Below, piece by piece: positions 43,689-52,188 of a stretch of DNA of 64,000 nt (positions are counted from its first letter, which is position 1; each line of letters begins with the position of its first letter). Location of the stretch: NCBI RefSeq assembly GCF_004519545.1, contig NZ_SDKM01000028.1, forward strand, positions 1 through 64,000, in the 5' to 3' direction. The DNA comes from Nocardioides guangzhouensis. GTDB lineage: Bacteria; Actinomycetota; Actinomycetes; Propionibacteriales; Nocardioidaceae. The notes beneath the pieces are model-generated. The model was not told the origin of the DNA and ran no database searches. It saw only the letters and a program-made list of their open reading frames with translations. A program made the position numbers and the translations under genes.

Positions 43689-45479
43689 TCAGGGGCGCTT
43701 GTGGCGCGGCTTCTTGCGCGGCCGGTCGTCGTACCCGCGGTCGGTGCCGCGGTCATGGCGCGGGCGGTGCTCGGCCTCGGTCGCGGCGGCCGGCCGGAGC
43801 TCGATCAGCTTGCCGCTGATCCGGGTGCCCCGGAGCGCGTCCTCGGTGCCCGAGGGCAGCTCGCGCGGCAGCTCCACGATCGAGTGGTCGCCGCGGATGT
43901 CGATCCGGCCGAAGTCGGAGCGGCCGAGGCCACCCTCGTTGGCGAGCGCGCCGACGATCTGGCGCGGCTCCACCTTGTGCCGCTTGCCGACGGAGATCCG
44001 GTACGGCGCGAGCGGGCCGCCGCTGCCACCGCGCTGCGGACGGTCCCGGCGCGGACCCCGGTCGCCCCGCTCGCCACGCTCCGGGCGGTCGCCGCGGCGC
44101 TCGCGGGCCGGCGGCGCCGGCTCGTCCTCGAGCAGCAGCGGCTCGTCGCCCTGGAGGACGACGGCCAGCGCCGCGGCCACGTCCACCTCGGGCACGTTGT
44201 GCTCGCGGACGTAGTGGGAGACGACGTCGCGGAAGAACGAGACCCGCTCGGTGGCCAGCGCCTCGGTGATCGCGTCGTCGAAGCGGGCCAGCCGGGTGAC
44301 GTTGATGTCCTCCACGGTGGGCAGCTGCATCGGGGTGAGCGGTTGCCGGGTGGCCTTCTCGATGGCCTTGAGCAGGTAGCGCTCGCGCGGGGTGACGAAC
44401 GAGATCGCGTCGCCGCTGCGCCCGGCCCGACCGGTGCGGCCGATGCGGTGCACGTAGGACTCGGTGTCGGTGGGGATGTCGTAGTTGACGACGTGGCTGA
44501 TCCGCTCCACGTCGAGGCCGCGGGCGGCGACGTCGGTGGCGACGAGGATGTCGAGCTTCGCGGCCTTGAGCTGGTTGACGGTCCGCTCGCGCTGGGCCTG
44601 GGCGACGTCGCCGTTGATCGCAGCGGCGGAGAACCCGCGGGCGCGGAGCTTCTCGGCGAGCGTCTCGGTCTCGTTCTTGGTGCGGACGAAGACGATCATC
44701 CCCTCGAAGTTCTCGACCTCGAGGATCCGGGTGAGCGCGTCGACCTTCTGGGGGTAGGACACCATCAGGTACCGCTGGGCGATGTTGGCCGCGGTCGTGG
44801 TCCGGTTCTTCACCGTGATCTCGACCGGGTCGGTCAGGTGCTTCTTCGAGATCCGCCGGATCTGCGCCGGCATGGTCGCGGAGAACAGCGCGACCTGCTT
44901 GTCGTCCGGGGTGTCGGCCAGGATCGTCTCGACGTCCTCGGCGAAGCCCATCTTGAGCATCTCGTCGGCCTCGTCGAGGACCAGGAACCGCAGCTCCGAC
45001 AGGTCGAGGGTGCCCTTCTCCAGATGGTCCATGATCCGGCCCGGCGTGCCCACCACGATGTGCACGCCGCGGCGCAGCGCGCTGAGCTGCACGCCGTACC
45101 CCTGTCCGCCGTAGACGGGCAGCACGTGCACACCCCTGAGGCGCGCGGCGTACTTCTCGAACGCCTCGGAGACCTGGAGCGCGAGCTCGCGGGTCGGGGT
45201 GAGCACCAGGGCCTGCGGCGTGGCCTGCGCGAGGTCGAGCCGGGAGAGCAGCGGCAGAGCGAACGCCGCCGTCTTGCCGGTGCCGGTCTGCGCGAGTCCG
45301 ACCACGTGCCGGCCGTCGAGCAGCGGTGGGATGGTCGCGGCCTGGATGGGGGACGGGGTCTCGTACCCGACGGCACGGAGCGCGTCGAGCACGCCCTGGT
45401 CGAGGCCGAGGTCGGCGAAGGTGGGGCCGGGATCGTCGTGCTGGTCGTCGTCGAGCCGGTCGGGGGAAGGGTCACTCAC
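43689..45479 (-). CDS. DEAD-box ATP-dependent RNA helicase (DeaD-like)
   Basis: A 596-residue RNA helicase for ribosome assembly or RNA decay, likely cold-responsive. Motifs in order: Q motif (ADLGLDQG, TPSPIQAATIP), motif I AQTGTGKTAAFAL, Ia PTRELALQV, II LVLDEADEML, III SATMPAQ, then C-terminal motif V ATDVAARGLDVE and VI HRIGRTGRAG. After about residue 430 come an acidic/arginine-rich linker and a DbpA-type RNA-binding domain (RISVGKRHKVEPRQIVGAL, about 470-555), then an Arg/Asp-rich tail. This layout matches DeaD/CsdA. The start ATG at 45479 is followed closely by an acidic stretch. Confidence 0.94.
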   Translation of the reverse strand: MSDPSPDRLDDDQHDDPGPTFADLGLDQGVLDALRAVGYETPSPIQAATIPPLLDGRHVVGLAQTGTGKTAAFALPLLSRLDLAQATPQALVLTPTRELALQVSEAFEKYAARLRGVHVLPVYGGQGYGVQLSALRRGVHIVVGTPGRIMDHLEKGTLDLSELRFLVLDEADEMLKMGFAEDVETILADTPDDKQVALFSATMPAQIRRISKKHLTDPVEITVKNRTTTAANIAQRYLMVSYPQKVDALTRILEVENFEGMIVFVRTKNETETLAEKLRARGFSAAAINGDVAQAQRERTVNQLKAAKLDILVATDVAARGLDVERISHVVNYDIPTDTESYVHRIGRTGRAGRSGDAISFVTPRERYLLKAIEKATRQPLTPMQLPTVEDINVTRLARFDDAITEALATERVSFFRDVVSHYVREHNVPEVDVAAALAVVLQGDEPLLLEDEPAPPARERRGDRPERGERGDRGPRRDRPQRGGSGGPLAPYRISVGKRHKVEPRQIVGALANEGGLGRSDFGRIDIRGDHSIVELPRELPSGTEDALRGTRISGKLIELRPAAATEAEHRPRHDRGTDRGYDDRPRKKPRHKRP

Positions 45480-45539
45480 CGGTCAAGGGTAGGCCCGCAG
45501 AGCTGTCCCGCCCGAATCGTTCGCCGATGGCCGGACGGC

Positions 45540-46502
45540 TCAGGAGACCGCCCGGAGCCGGCGTACGCCGACGGTGCTGCCGACGAACGTGGCCACCTGG
45601 TCGAGCGCGGCCGCGCTCTCCGGCAGGAAGTTCCCGAGCACCGGGAACGCGTGCACCTGGCCCTGCCAGAGGTGCAGGGTCACCGCGACGCCGGCTGACA
45701 GCAGCCGCTCGGTCATGAGCTCGGCGTCGTGGCGCAGCACCTCGTCGTGGCCGCAGATCATCAGCACCGGCGGCAGCCCGGCAAGGTCGCGGTTGACCGG
45801 CGAGTGCTCCGGGTCCAGCACCGGCACGCCGGTGACCAGCCGGGCCACCCGGTCCAGGCGGAAGGTCGGGATGAAGTCGTCGCGCCACGCGTTGCGGTGC
45901 CGGCGGCGGGCGGCGTTGTCGAAGTCGAGCCAGGGCGAGAGCCCGACGATGCCGGCCAGGTCGACCCCCTGCGCGGTCGCCTCCAGGCCCACCGCGAAGG
46001 CCAGGTGGCCACCCGCGGAGTCACCGGCGAGCACGATGCCCGCGGGGTCGACGCCCTGCTCCAGCAGCCAGTTCAGGGCACCGACGCAGTCGGACACGCT
46101 GGTCTCGACGCGGTGCCCCGGCAGCTGGCGGTATGCCACCGACAGGACCGGCAGCCCGGTCCGCTCGGCCAGCCGCTCGACGATCCGGCGGTGGGTGGCC
46201 AGCCCGCAGAAGACGAACGCGCCCCCGTGGAAGTAGACGATCGCGCCCGGCGCGTCCACCAGCTCCTGGTCGGCGAGGTCGCGGCGAGTGACCAGCTCTG
46301 CGGTCCAGCCGTCGCCCTCGACGTGGTGGTACGTCGTGCTGGGCAGGCGGGGCAGCAGGCCGGCGGTGACATCGACCGCGGCCTTGAGCGGCGACATCGG
46401 CCCGCGCACCGGGAAGAACCCGAGAACCGGCCGGACGGTGGCCCGGCTCAGGCCACGGACGGCCACCGACCGACAGCTGCGGCGCGGGTGGATCTCGATC
46501 AC
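45540..46502 (-). CDS. Alpha/beta hydrolase (HSL-type esterase)
   Basis: A 320-residue carboxylic-ester hydrolase of the hormone-sensitive-lipase family. The oxyanion motif is YFHGGAFVF, the nucleophile serine lies in LAGDSAGGHLAFAV, the aspartate in GHDEVLRHDAE and the histidine in QGQVHAFPVLG. There is no signal peptide, so it acts in the cytoplasm on short-chain esters or lipids. The GTG at 46502 is preceded by GAGGAGGA. The first 60 residues form the cap. It lies 60 bp upstream of the DEAD helicase on the same strand, so co-transcription is possible. Confidence 0.9.
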   Translation of the reverse strand: MIEIHPRRSCRSVAVRGLSRATVRPVLGFFPVRGPMSPLKAAVDVTAGLLPRLPSTTYHHVEGDGWTAELVTRRDLADQELVDAPGAIVYFHGGAFVFCGLATHRRIVERLAERTGLPVLSVAYRQLPGHRVETSVSDCVGALNWLLEQGVDPAGIVLAGDSAGGHLAFAVGLEATAQGVDLAGIVGLSPWLDFDNAARRRHRNAWRDDFIPTFRLDRVARLVTGVPVLDPEHSPVNRDLAGLPPVLMICGHDEVLRHDAELMTERLLSAGVAVTLHLWQGQVHAFPVLGNFLPESAAALDQVATFVGSTVGVRRLRAVS

Positions 46503-46685
46503 GCGGTCCTCCTCGTGGCCGGCCCGGGCCCGGCGGCTCGGCCGGACACTAGCCCGGCATGTGGTCCAGGTCACGGACATCGGAACGGTTGCGCAGTGAA
46601 AGTTCCGCCGAGAATCTCCTGCCCTGCTTGGCGATCCTCCCGTGCCCGATCGCGGCTTGTGGCATGCATCACAGAAAGTTGCAGG

Positions 46686-46732
46686 TTGAAAGTGGGAATG
46701 AACCGACCTAGGATCATGGTTGAAAGTTCAAC
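46686..46732 (+). promoter_or_regulatory. yceI promoter with overlapping palindromic operator
   Basis: TTGAAA at 46686-46691 and TAGGAT at 46709-46714 are spaced by exactly 17 bp, a near-consensus housekeeping promoter. The predicted start lies near 46721, inside the perfect palindrome GTTGAAAGTTCAAC (46719-46732; six-base arms). A half-site GGTTGAAAGT lies at 46684-46693 over the -35. This is the form of a MarR-type operator; no MarR gene is in the window. Confidence 0.7.
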
Positions 46733-46768
46733 AAGGCAGCACCAAGACACCCAGGAAAGGCAGCTTTG

Positions 46769-47374
46769 ATGAGCATCTTCACCCGCAACCGCCCCGCCAC
46801 CGAGGACACCGTCTTCGACGCCGCCACCACCGCCGTCGACGACATCTCGGGTGACTACACCCTCGACACCAGCCACACCCGACTGGGCTTCTCGGCGCGG
46901 CACGCGATGGTGACCACCGTTCGCGGCTCGTTCCCCTCCTTCGAGGGCACCGCGAAGATCGACACCGCCAACCCGGCGGCGTCCTCCGTCTCCCTCGCGA
47001 TCGACGTCGCCGGCATCGAGACCGGCAACGCGGACCGCGACGGCCACCTGCGCTCCGGCGACTTCTTCGACGCCGAGCAGTTCCCGACCATCACCTTCAC
47101 CTCCACCGAGGTGGTCCGTGAGGACGAGAACACCTGGCAGATCACCGGCGACCTGACCATCAAGGGCGTCACCAAGCCGGTCACGATCGAGTTCGAGTCC
47201 ACCGGCTCGGCCCGCGACCCGTTCGGCAACCTGCGCGTCGGCTTCGAGGGCGCGACCAGCATCAACCGCAAGGACTGGGGCCTGACCTGGAACGCCGCGC
47301 TCGAGACCGGCGGCGTGCTCGTCTCCGAGAAGATCAAGCTCGAGTTCGACGTCTCGGCGATCCAGAACGCCTGA
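46769..47374 (+). CDS. YceI-family protein
   Basis: A 201-residue lipocalin-like beta-barrel protein of the YceI/polyisoprenoid-binding family. The fold begins at GDYTLDTSHTRLGFSARHAM and has SGDFFDAEQFPTITF, GDLTIKGVTKPVT and KLEFDVSAIQ. Members bind isoprenoid or other long lipids and are often stress-induced; this one has no signal peptide, suggesting a cytoplasmic form. ATG at 46769 has AGGAAAGG upstream (46753-46760); a TTG three bases earlier is the alternative. Expression is likely repressed at the palindrome 46719-46732. A 16-bp-stem terminator follows. Confidence 0.92.
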   Translation: MSIFTRNRPATEDTVFDAATTAVDDISGDYTLDTSHTRLGFSARHAMVTTVRGSFPSFEGTAKIDTANPAASSVSLAIDVAGIETGNADRDGHLRSGDFFDAEQFPTITFTSTEVVREDENTWQITGDLTIKGVTKPVTIEFESTGSARDPFGNLRVGFEGATSINRKDWGLTWNAALETGGVLVSEKIKLEFDVSAIQNA

Positions 47375-47415
47375 CCTCACCTCACGCACGGAGCCGCCCG
47401 GCTCCTGCCACTGCT

Positions 47416-47455
47416 ACGACGCCCGCCGGGGATGCGCACCCCCGGCGGGCGTCGT
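47416..47455 (+). terminator. Terminator hairpin after yceI, 16-bp perfect stem
   Basis: ACGACGCCCGCCGGGG (47416-47431) and its complement (47440-47455) form a 16-bp perfect GC-rich stem with an 8-base loop. It lies 41 bp past the yceI stop and before the next promoter. No U-run follows. Confidence 0.8.
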
Positions 47456-47524
47456 CGTACGTCGGCGCAGAAAGGCGCCAGGGGAACCGGTCCGGACCAG
47501 CCGCGAACGGCGTACGGTGGCGAC

Positions 47525-48175
47525 ATGGCCATCCGTCTCGCCCTCGTCAACGACTACGAGGTGGTGGTGCGGGGGCTGGCCGACATGCTGCGCTCCTACA
47601 CCGACGCCTTCGACGTCGTGGAGCTCGACGCCGCGCTCCCGGTGCAGCAACCGGTCGACATCGCGCTCTACGACACGTTCGCGCAGCCCCAGGGCGACGG
47701 AGACCGGGTCAAGGAGCTGCTCGCCAACCCGCGGGTCCGCCACCTGGTGGTGTACTCGTGGAACCTCCAGGAGCTGCTCACGACCGCGACGATGCAGCGC
47801 GGGGTGGCCGGCTACCTCTCCAAGTCGCTGACCGCGGCCGAGCTCACCTCGGCCCTCGAGGCGGTGGCGCGCGGGGAGACCGTGATCTCGCCCGATCCCG
47901 GCCGCAGCGCCGTGATCGGCGGCGACTGGCCGGGCCGCGAGGAGGGGCTCACGGCGCGCGAGGCGGAGGTGCTCGCGCTGATCACGCAGGGCATGAGCAA
48001 CGCCGACATCGCGCTGCGGACGTCGCTCTCGATCAACTCGATCAAGTCCTACATCCGGTCCTGCTACCGCAAGATCGGCGCGGTCAGCAGGTCGCAGGCG
48101 GTGCTCTGGGGCGCCACGCACGGCTTCCTGCCGGACCGGGTGCGGGTCTCCGAGCCGGACATCTCGGGCAGCTGA
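47525..48175 (+). CDS. LuxR-family response regulator
   Basis: A 216-residue two-component regulator. The receiver domain (about residues 1-125) has an Asn-Asp pair at LVNDYEV, a probable phospho-accepting aspartate in DIALYDTF, the serine of VVYSWN and the lysine of GYLSKSL. The C-terminal helix-turn-helix (about 150-205) has LTAREAEVLALITQGMSN and INSIKSYIRSCYRKIG. The unusual acidic pair suggests altered phosphorylation. ATG at 47525 has TACGGT six bases upstream with no ribosome binding site (leaderless pattern). No sensor kinase is adjacent, so it is an orphan. Hairpins follow the stop. Confidence 0.9.
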   Translation: MAIRLALVNDYEVVVRGLADMLRSYTDAFDVVELDAALPVQQPVDIALYDTFAQPQGDGDRVKELLANPRVRHLVVYSWNLQELLTTATMQRGVAGYLSKSLTAAELTSALEAVARGETVISPDPGRSAVIGGDWPGREEGLTAREAEVLALITQGMSNADIALRTSLSINSIKSYIRSCYRKIGAVSRSQAVLWGATHGFLPDRVRVSEPDISGS

Positions 48176-48226
48176 GCTCGGCTCGCTGCGCGCACCCGGG
48201 CGAGGAGACCCGCACTCCCCCGAGCG

Positions 48227-48266
48227 GGGGCTGGGCGGCACCGAGCAGGCGGCGCCACCCAGCCCC
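48227..48266. terminator. Terminator-like hairpin after the response regulator
   Basis: GGGGCTGGGCGGC (48227-48239) pairs with GCCACCCAGCCCC (48254-48266) with one mismatch and a 14-base loop. It lies about 50 bp past the response-regulator stop, between convergent genes. A perfect 14-bp palindrome CACCCCTAGGGGTG at 48301-48314 follows, centred on the TAG stop of the PIG-L gene. Confidence 0.65.
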
Positions 48267-48305
48267 GGACGAATCTAGGGGGCGCGGAGGGGGCGCGTAA
48301 CACCC

Positions 48306-49088
48306 CTAGGGGTGAAGTTGCTCGCCCTCCACGATGAGCTGGGTCACATGGTGCTGGAGCAGGTCCGCCGGGACCAGCGGCGCCCAGCCCGGGAGCCAGG
48401 GCTCGACCTGGCTGAGGTACTCCCCCAGCGCTCGGCGCCACCGGGCCCCGGCCTCGGCGTCCGTGTCGACCGGCACCAGGGCCTGGCCAGTGGCGCCGAC
48501 CTCGTGCGGAGTCCGGAGGTACGGCGCCCACACGGGATACTCGACCACGCGCACTCCGGCGACCGCCGCCGCCTCGACCGCGGCCGCGCCGAGCGCGCGG
48601 TGGTCGCGGTCCGGGTCGTGCCGCCACGGCACGAGGAGCACGTCGCCGGGCTGCGCGAGACGGACCAGCAGTCGCGCCACCTCGGCCTGGTGCCGGTCCA
48701 GCTGCCCGTCCGGCCAGCGCTGGGTCTCGAGGGCCTCGGCCCCCAGCGCGCTGACGGCGGAGCGCCACTCGGCCACCCGCCGTACGCCGATGTCGACGGC
48801 GTCGACGCCCTCCCCGGCCAGGCAGCGCTCGCCCGCCGTCATGGTCACCGCGACCGCCGGGCCGGGGAAGCCTGCCACCAGACGGCCGGCGCCGATCGTC
48901 TCGTCGTCGGGGTGCGCGGACACCACGAGCACCCGGTCGGCACCCGCGAGCGGGTCGGGTCGCGACTCCATGCGGGCCAGGCGGTCCTGCCAGGCGCGCA
49001 GCGGCACCGCGGTCGGGCGTGGGTCGAGGACCCGCGCATGGAGGCCCTCGGGCACGTGCTCCCGGGGGCCGGTGATCAGGTCGGTCAT
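48306..49088 (-). CDS. PIG-L-family deacetylase
   Basis: A 260-residue zinc-dependent N-acetylglucosaminyl deacetylase of the PIG-L/LmbE type. The metal-site motif is VVSAHPDDETIGAG (about residue 58) and a later HDPDRDH completes it. Relatives include MshB of mycothiol synthesis and Mca; this gene is beside neither pathway's other genes, so the substrate is uncertain. The ATG at 49088 has GGGAG about six bases upstream. Its stop codon sits in the centre of a perfect palindrome (48301-48314). It converges on the response regulator. Confidence 0.87.
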   Translation of the reverse strand: MTDLITGPREHVPEGLHARVLDPRPTAVPLRAWQDRLARMESRPDPLAGADRVLVVSAHPDDETIGAGRLVAGFPGPAVAVTMTAGERCLAGEGVDAVDIGVRRVAEWRSAVSALGAEALETQRWPDGQLDRHQAEVARLLVRLAQPGDVLLVPWRHDPDRDHRALGAAAVEAAAVAGVRVVEYPVWAPYLRTPHEVGATGQALVPVDTDAEAGARWRRALGEYLSQVEPWLPGWAPLVPADLLQHHVTQLIVEGEQLHP

Positions 49089-49228
49089 GCGTGCTCCCGT
49101 CGCATGGGTCGTCGTCACGACGGCGCCTGCTTCCACCGCTACCTCGGGACCCTAGTCGCGGCACATTGCCCCGCAAACCATCCCGAGGGGTGGGTTTACC
49201 GATGGCCCGTGTGGCCTACGGACAGGGC

Positions 49229-49753
49229 ATGAGCAAGCACATCGCATTCCTGACCGCCACCGAGGGCATCGAGCGCGTGGAGCTCACCGAGCCGTGGGCG
49301 GCCGTCACCGACGCGGGCCACCGGGCCTCGCTGCTGTCGACCGAGTCCGGCGAGGTGCAGACCTTCGACCACCTCGACCGGGCCGAGACCCGGCCCGTCG
49401 ACACCGAGGTCGGCAAGGCGTCCGTGGAGGACTACGACGCGCTGGTCCTGCCCGGCGGCGTCGCCAACCCCGACGCGCTCCGGCTGGACGAGGACGCGGT
49501 CGCCTTCGTCCGCGAGTTCGTCGCCTCCGGCAAGCCGGTCGCGGCGATCTGCCACGCGCCGTGGACGCTGGTCGAGGCCGACGTCCTGCGCGGCCGACGG
49601 CTCACCTCGTGGCCGAGCCTGCAGACCGACATCCGCAACGCGGGCGGCGAGTGGACCGACGAGACGGTGGTGGTCGACGGGAACCTCATCACCAGCCGCA
49701 ACCCGGGAGACCTCCCGGCGTTCAACGGCACGCTGCTCGACGCGCTTTCCTGA
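49229..49753 (+). CDS. PfpI/DJ-1-family protein (type 1 glutamine amidotransferase fold)
   Basis: A 174-residue protein of the DJ-1/PfpI superfamily, proposed to act as deglycase or general stress protein. The nucleophile cysteine is in VAAICHAPWTLVEADVLRGR with the elbow that follows the VLPGGVANPDALR loop; EGIERVEL near the N-terminus supplies the conserved acidic residue. The ATG at 49229 (MSKHIAFLTATEG) fits the family start better than the ATG at 49202. It stands alone downstream of a divergent PIG-L deacetylase. Confidence 0.88.
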   Translation: MSKHIAFLTATEGIERVELTEPWAAVTDAGHRASLLSTESGEVQTFDHLDRAETRPVDTEVGKASVEDYDALVLPGGVANPDALRLDEDAVAFVREFVASGKPVAAICHAPWTLVEADVLRGRRLTSWPSLQTDIRNAGGEWTDETVVVDGNLITSRNPGDLPAFNGTLLDALS

Positions 49754-49828
49754 CGTCCGCGCGACGGGCAGGGGGCCGGGACCCGGAAACCGGCTGCGGT
49801 GAACCGGGGCAACCGGTTCAATGCGGAC

Positions 49829-50746
49829 ATGGTCCAGCACCCCGATCTCACCGACGGCCTGCCCGAGGGGCTCCTCGCCCGTCCGCTCACGCTCGACGAC
49901 GCCCAGGCGGTGACCGACGTGATGGCCGCCGAGGAGATGGCGGTCCTCGGCGAGGTGGTCATCGAGTACGCCGACATCGTCGGCGACTGGCAACGACCCA
50001 GCTTCGACATCACGGCCTCCACGATCGGCGTCTTCGCCGGCGACGCCCTGGTCGGGTACGCCGAGCGGTCCGGGCACACCCGAGGCGACGCCGCGGTGCA
50101 CCCGGACCACCAGGGCCGGGGCATCGGCACCTGGCTGGCCGGCTGGCTGCAGGAGACCGCGCGGGCCGCCGGTGACGACGTGATCGGGATGCCCAAGCCC
50201 GAGGGCTCCCCCGGCGACCGGCTCCTGGAGTCGCTCGGCTTCCGGGTGCGCTGGAACTCCTGGGTGCTGCAGCTGCCCGAGGGTGCGGCGATCCCGTCCC
50301 GGCCGCTGCCCCCGGGGTACGCCGTACGCACGGCCACCCCGGACGAGCACGAGGCGGTGTGGACCGTGGTCGAGGACGCCTTCCTCGAGTGGTCGGTCCG
50401 GCCGCGGCAGACCTTCGAGGACTTCGCGGCGAGCGTGTTCCGCCGGCCGGGGTTCGAGCCGTGGAACCTCCGCGTCGCCACCGACCCCGAGGGCGCGGTG
50501 GTCGGGGTGTCGATCGTGGTGCTGGCCTCGGGCTGCGCCTACGTCGACAAGCTCGCCGTACGCCGCGACCAGCGGAAGCAGGGCCTGGCCACCGCGCTGC
50601 TGGCCGACTCGTTCGCGATCTCCCGCGAGCACGGCGCCACGCGCTCGGAGCTGAGCACGGACTCGCGGACCGGGGCGCTGGGGCTCTACGCGGGGGTCGG
50701 CATGCAGGTGACGTCGAACTGGGTCAACCGCGCGATCGACGTCTGA
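49829..50746 (+). CDS. GNAT-family N-acetyltransferase with two GNAT domains
   Basis: A 305-residue acyl-CoA-dependent transferase. The first GNAT domain (about residues 10-150) has AAVHPDHQGRGIGTWLAGWL, the acetyl-CoA loop. The second (about 160-305) has VDKLAVRRDQRKQGLATALL. Tandem domains of this kind include MshD, the mycothiol acetyltransferase, but the length and sequence do not settle it. ATG at 49829 has TTCAAT six bases upstream (leaderless pattern). Two in-frame upstream starts exist but lack supporting signals. The acceptor is unknown. Confidence 0.85.
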   Translation: MVQHPDLTDGLPEGLLARPLTLDDAQAVTDVMAAEEMAVLGEVVIEYADIVGDWQRPSFDITASTIGVFAGDALVGYAERSGHTRGDAAVHPDHQGRGIGTWLAGWLQETARAAGDDVIGMPKPEGSPGDRLLESLGFRVRWNSWVLQLPEGAAIPSRPLPPGYAVRTATPDEHEAVWTVVEDAFLEWSVRPRQTFEDFAASVFRRPGFEPWNLRVATDPEGAVVGVSIVVLASGCAYVDKLAVRRDQRKQGLATALLADSFAISREHGATRSELSTDSRTGALGLYAGVGMQVTSNWVNRAIDV

Positions 50747-50776
50747 CGGCGGCGGTCGTGGTGACATCCTGTGTCC

Positions 50777-51244
50777 ATGGCTGAACAGCCGCGGCAGGAG
50801 GGGGCCCTGCTCCGCTTCCAGGCCATGCCGTGGGTGGCTTCGGGGCGAGCGCTCCTCGCTTCCATGGTGGTGCTGCTGGTCTGCGACGTGATCGGCGGCT
50901 TCATCGGCGTCGCCACGGGGGCCGAGACGTGGGGCGGGGCGTGGGGCTTCGACACCGAGTCCACGGTGCCGCTGCCGGTCGGGGCAGTGCAGCTCGTCCT
51001 GGCCTGGCTGGCAGCACGCAACGTGCGACCTCCGGTCGGGCGGATCGCAGCCGTGGTCCTCAGCGCGTTCTGCCTGCTGAGCGTGCTGGCCGGCTTGTTC
51101 GACGGTGACCTCATCGGCACCGTCGCGTCGGACGGGTTCCTCTCGTGGCGAGTCCTCTGGGCAGTCGTCGTCCTGCTGCCGGTCACCGCCGCCGTCGGGC
51201 TGCTCGCCGCGACTCGGGCGCGGCAGCTGCGCCGGCGTCCCTGA
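50777..51244 (+). CDS. Small integral membrane protein, hypothetical
   Basis: A 155-residue protein with about four hydrophobic helices (near residues 25-47, 70-85, 92-112 and 128-147) and an arginine-rich C-terminus (RARQLRRRP), so the tail is probably cytoplasmic. No family is recognised. ATG at 50777 has CATCCT six bases upstream and no ribosome binding site, matching the leaderless pattern. It follows the GNAT gene by 30 bp on the same strand but has its own likely promoter. Confidence 0.7.
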   Translation: MAEQPRQEGALLRFQAMPWVASGRALLASMVVLLVCDVIGGFIGVATGAETWGGAWGFDTESTVPLPVGAVQLVLAWLAARNVRPPVGRIAAVVLSAFCLLSVLAGLFDGDLIGTVASDGFLSWRVLWAVVVLLPVTAAVGLLAATRARQLRRRP

Positions 51245-51267
51245 TGGCCCGGTGTCGTGGCTCCGGC

Positions 51268-51777
51268 TCAGTCGCCGAGGGCGGCGACCCGCGCAACCAT
51301 CCGCTCGCGCGCCGCCCCGAAGGCAGCTGCCCAGTCCCCAGGCTTCCCACCGGCCAGGTGCGCGTGCAGGTGCCCGACGTGCGCCGTCCAGCCGGCGGCG
51401 TACCCGGCGGCCTTGTCGCGCGGGAGCAGCCGGTGGGTGAGGACCAGCGTGCTGCGGGCCGGACCGTCCGCGCGGACCTCGACGTCGACCTCGCTGCCGC
51501 CCTGCGCCATCGGCCAGGCCACCGTGAACGACCGGCCGGCGTCGCAGGCCAGCACCCGCAAGCCGGGCACGTCGCCGTCGTCGAAGTGGACGACGACCTC
51601 GCCACCCACCACCGGGTCGCCCTCGACCGGGGCGAACCAGCGGGCAAGTCGGCCGGGGTCGGTGACCGCCTCCCACAGGTCGGCGGCGTCGGTGTCCCAG
51701 GTCTGCTCGAACCGGACCACCGCCTGCCCGTCGACCAGCGCGAGGTCGGGCTCCAGGTCCTGCCGGAATGTGTTCAT
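51268..51777 (-). CDS. SRPBCC-domain protein (AHSA1-like)
   Basis: A 169-residue START/Bet-v-1-like protein of the AHSA1 group: DAADLWEAVTDPGRLARWFAP at the start of the fold and GWTAHVGHLHAHLAG near the C-terminal helix. It may bind a hydrophobic ligand. Its start overlaps the stop of the upstream ArsR gene (ATGA), the standard ArsR-SRPBCC operon seen widely, where the pair senses an unknown stress. It converges on the small membrane protein. Confidence 0.9.
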   Translation of the reverse strand: MNTFRQDLEPDLALVDGQAVVRFEQTWDTDAADLWEAVTDPGRLARWFAPVEGDPVVGGEVVVHFDDGDVPGLRVLACDAGRSFTVAWPMAQGGSEVDVEVRADGPARSTLVLTHRLLPRDKAAGYAAGWTAHVGHLHAHLAGGKPGDWAAAFGAARERMVARVAALGD

Positions 51778-52112
51778 CGGGGCCTCTCCTCCGTCGTTCG
51801 TCGTGCCCGCCGTCCGCGGGCCAGCTCGGTGCCGAGCGCGTAAAGGCGTCCGCCCCAGAACGCGGTGACCTCGTCCAGCCAGGTGCGCACCTCGTCCAGC
51901 CCGTCCGGGGCCAGGGCGTAGACCCGTCGCTGCGCGTCAGCGCGCACGACGACCACGCCGGCCTCCCGCAGCACGCGGAGGTGCCGCGAGACGGCCGGGC
52001 GGCTGATCGCGAAGTCCGCCGCGACCTCACCGGCCGTGAGCTCCCCGGCCGCCAGGCGCCGCACGATCTGTCGGCGGACCGGGTCGGCGAGGCAGTCCCA
52101 GGTGCTGGTCAC
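51774..52112 (-). CDS. ArsR/SmtB-family transcriptional regulator
   Basis: A 112-residue winged-helix repressor. The helix-turn-helix is GEVAADFAISRPAVSRHLRVL (seen in part as ISRPAVSRHLRVL); LAAGELTAGEVAADF precedes it. No cysteine-rich metal site (CxC) is present, so it is not a classic metal sensor. The GTG at 52112 has coding-strand TACATT six bases upstream and no ribosome binding site (leaderless pattern). It overlaps the SRPBCC gene. A set of inverted GTAAC motifs upstream (52119-52153) is the likely operator for self-control. Confidence 0.9.
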   Translation of the reverse strand: MTSTWDCLADPVRRQIVRRLAAGELTAGEVAADFAISRPAVSRHLRVLREAGVVVVRADAQRRVYALAPDGLDEVRTWLDEVTAFWGGRLYALGTELARGRRARRTTEERPR

Positions 52113-52118
52113 CCGGTG

Positions 52119-52153
52119 AATGTAACGGGCGACTTACGTAACTGTCTAGTTAC
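52119..52153. promoter_or_regulatory. Putative ArsR operator with GTAAC repeats
   Basis: GTAAC at 52138-52142 and its inverse GTTAC at 52149-52153 flank a six-base spacer. TTACGTAA (52134-52141) is a perfect eight-base palindrome, and a further TGTAAC lies at 52121-52126, over the -10 of arsR. Three related half-sites beside the promoter are typical of an autoregulatory ArsR operator. Confidence 0.6.
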
Positions 52154-52188
52154 GGACTGGCTGGCGCTGCGGATCTCGGCTCCGCGAC

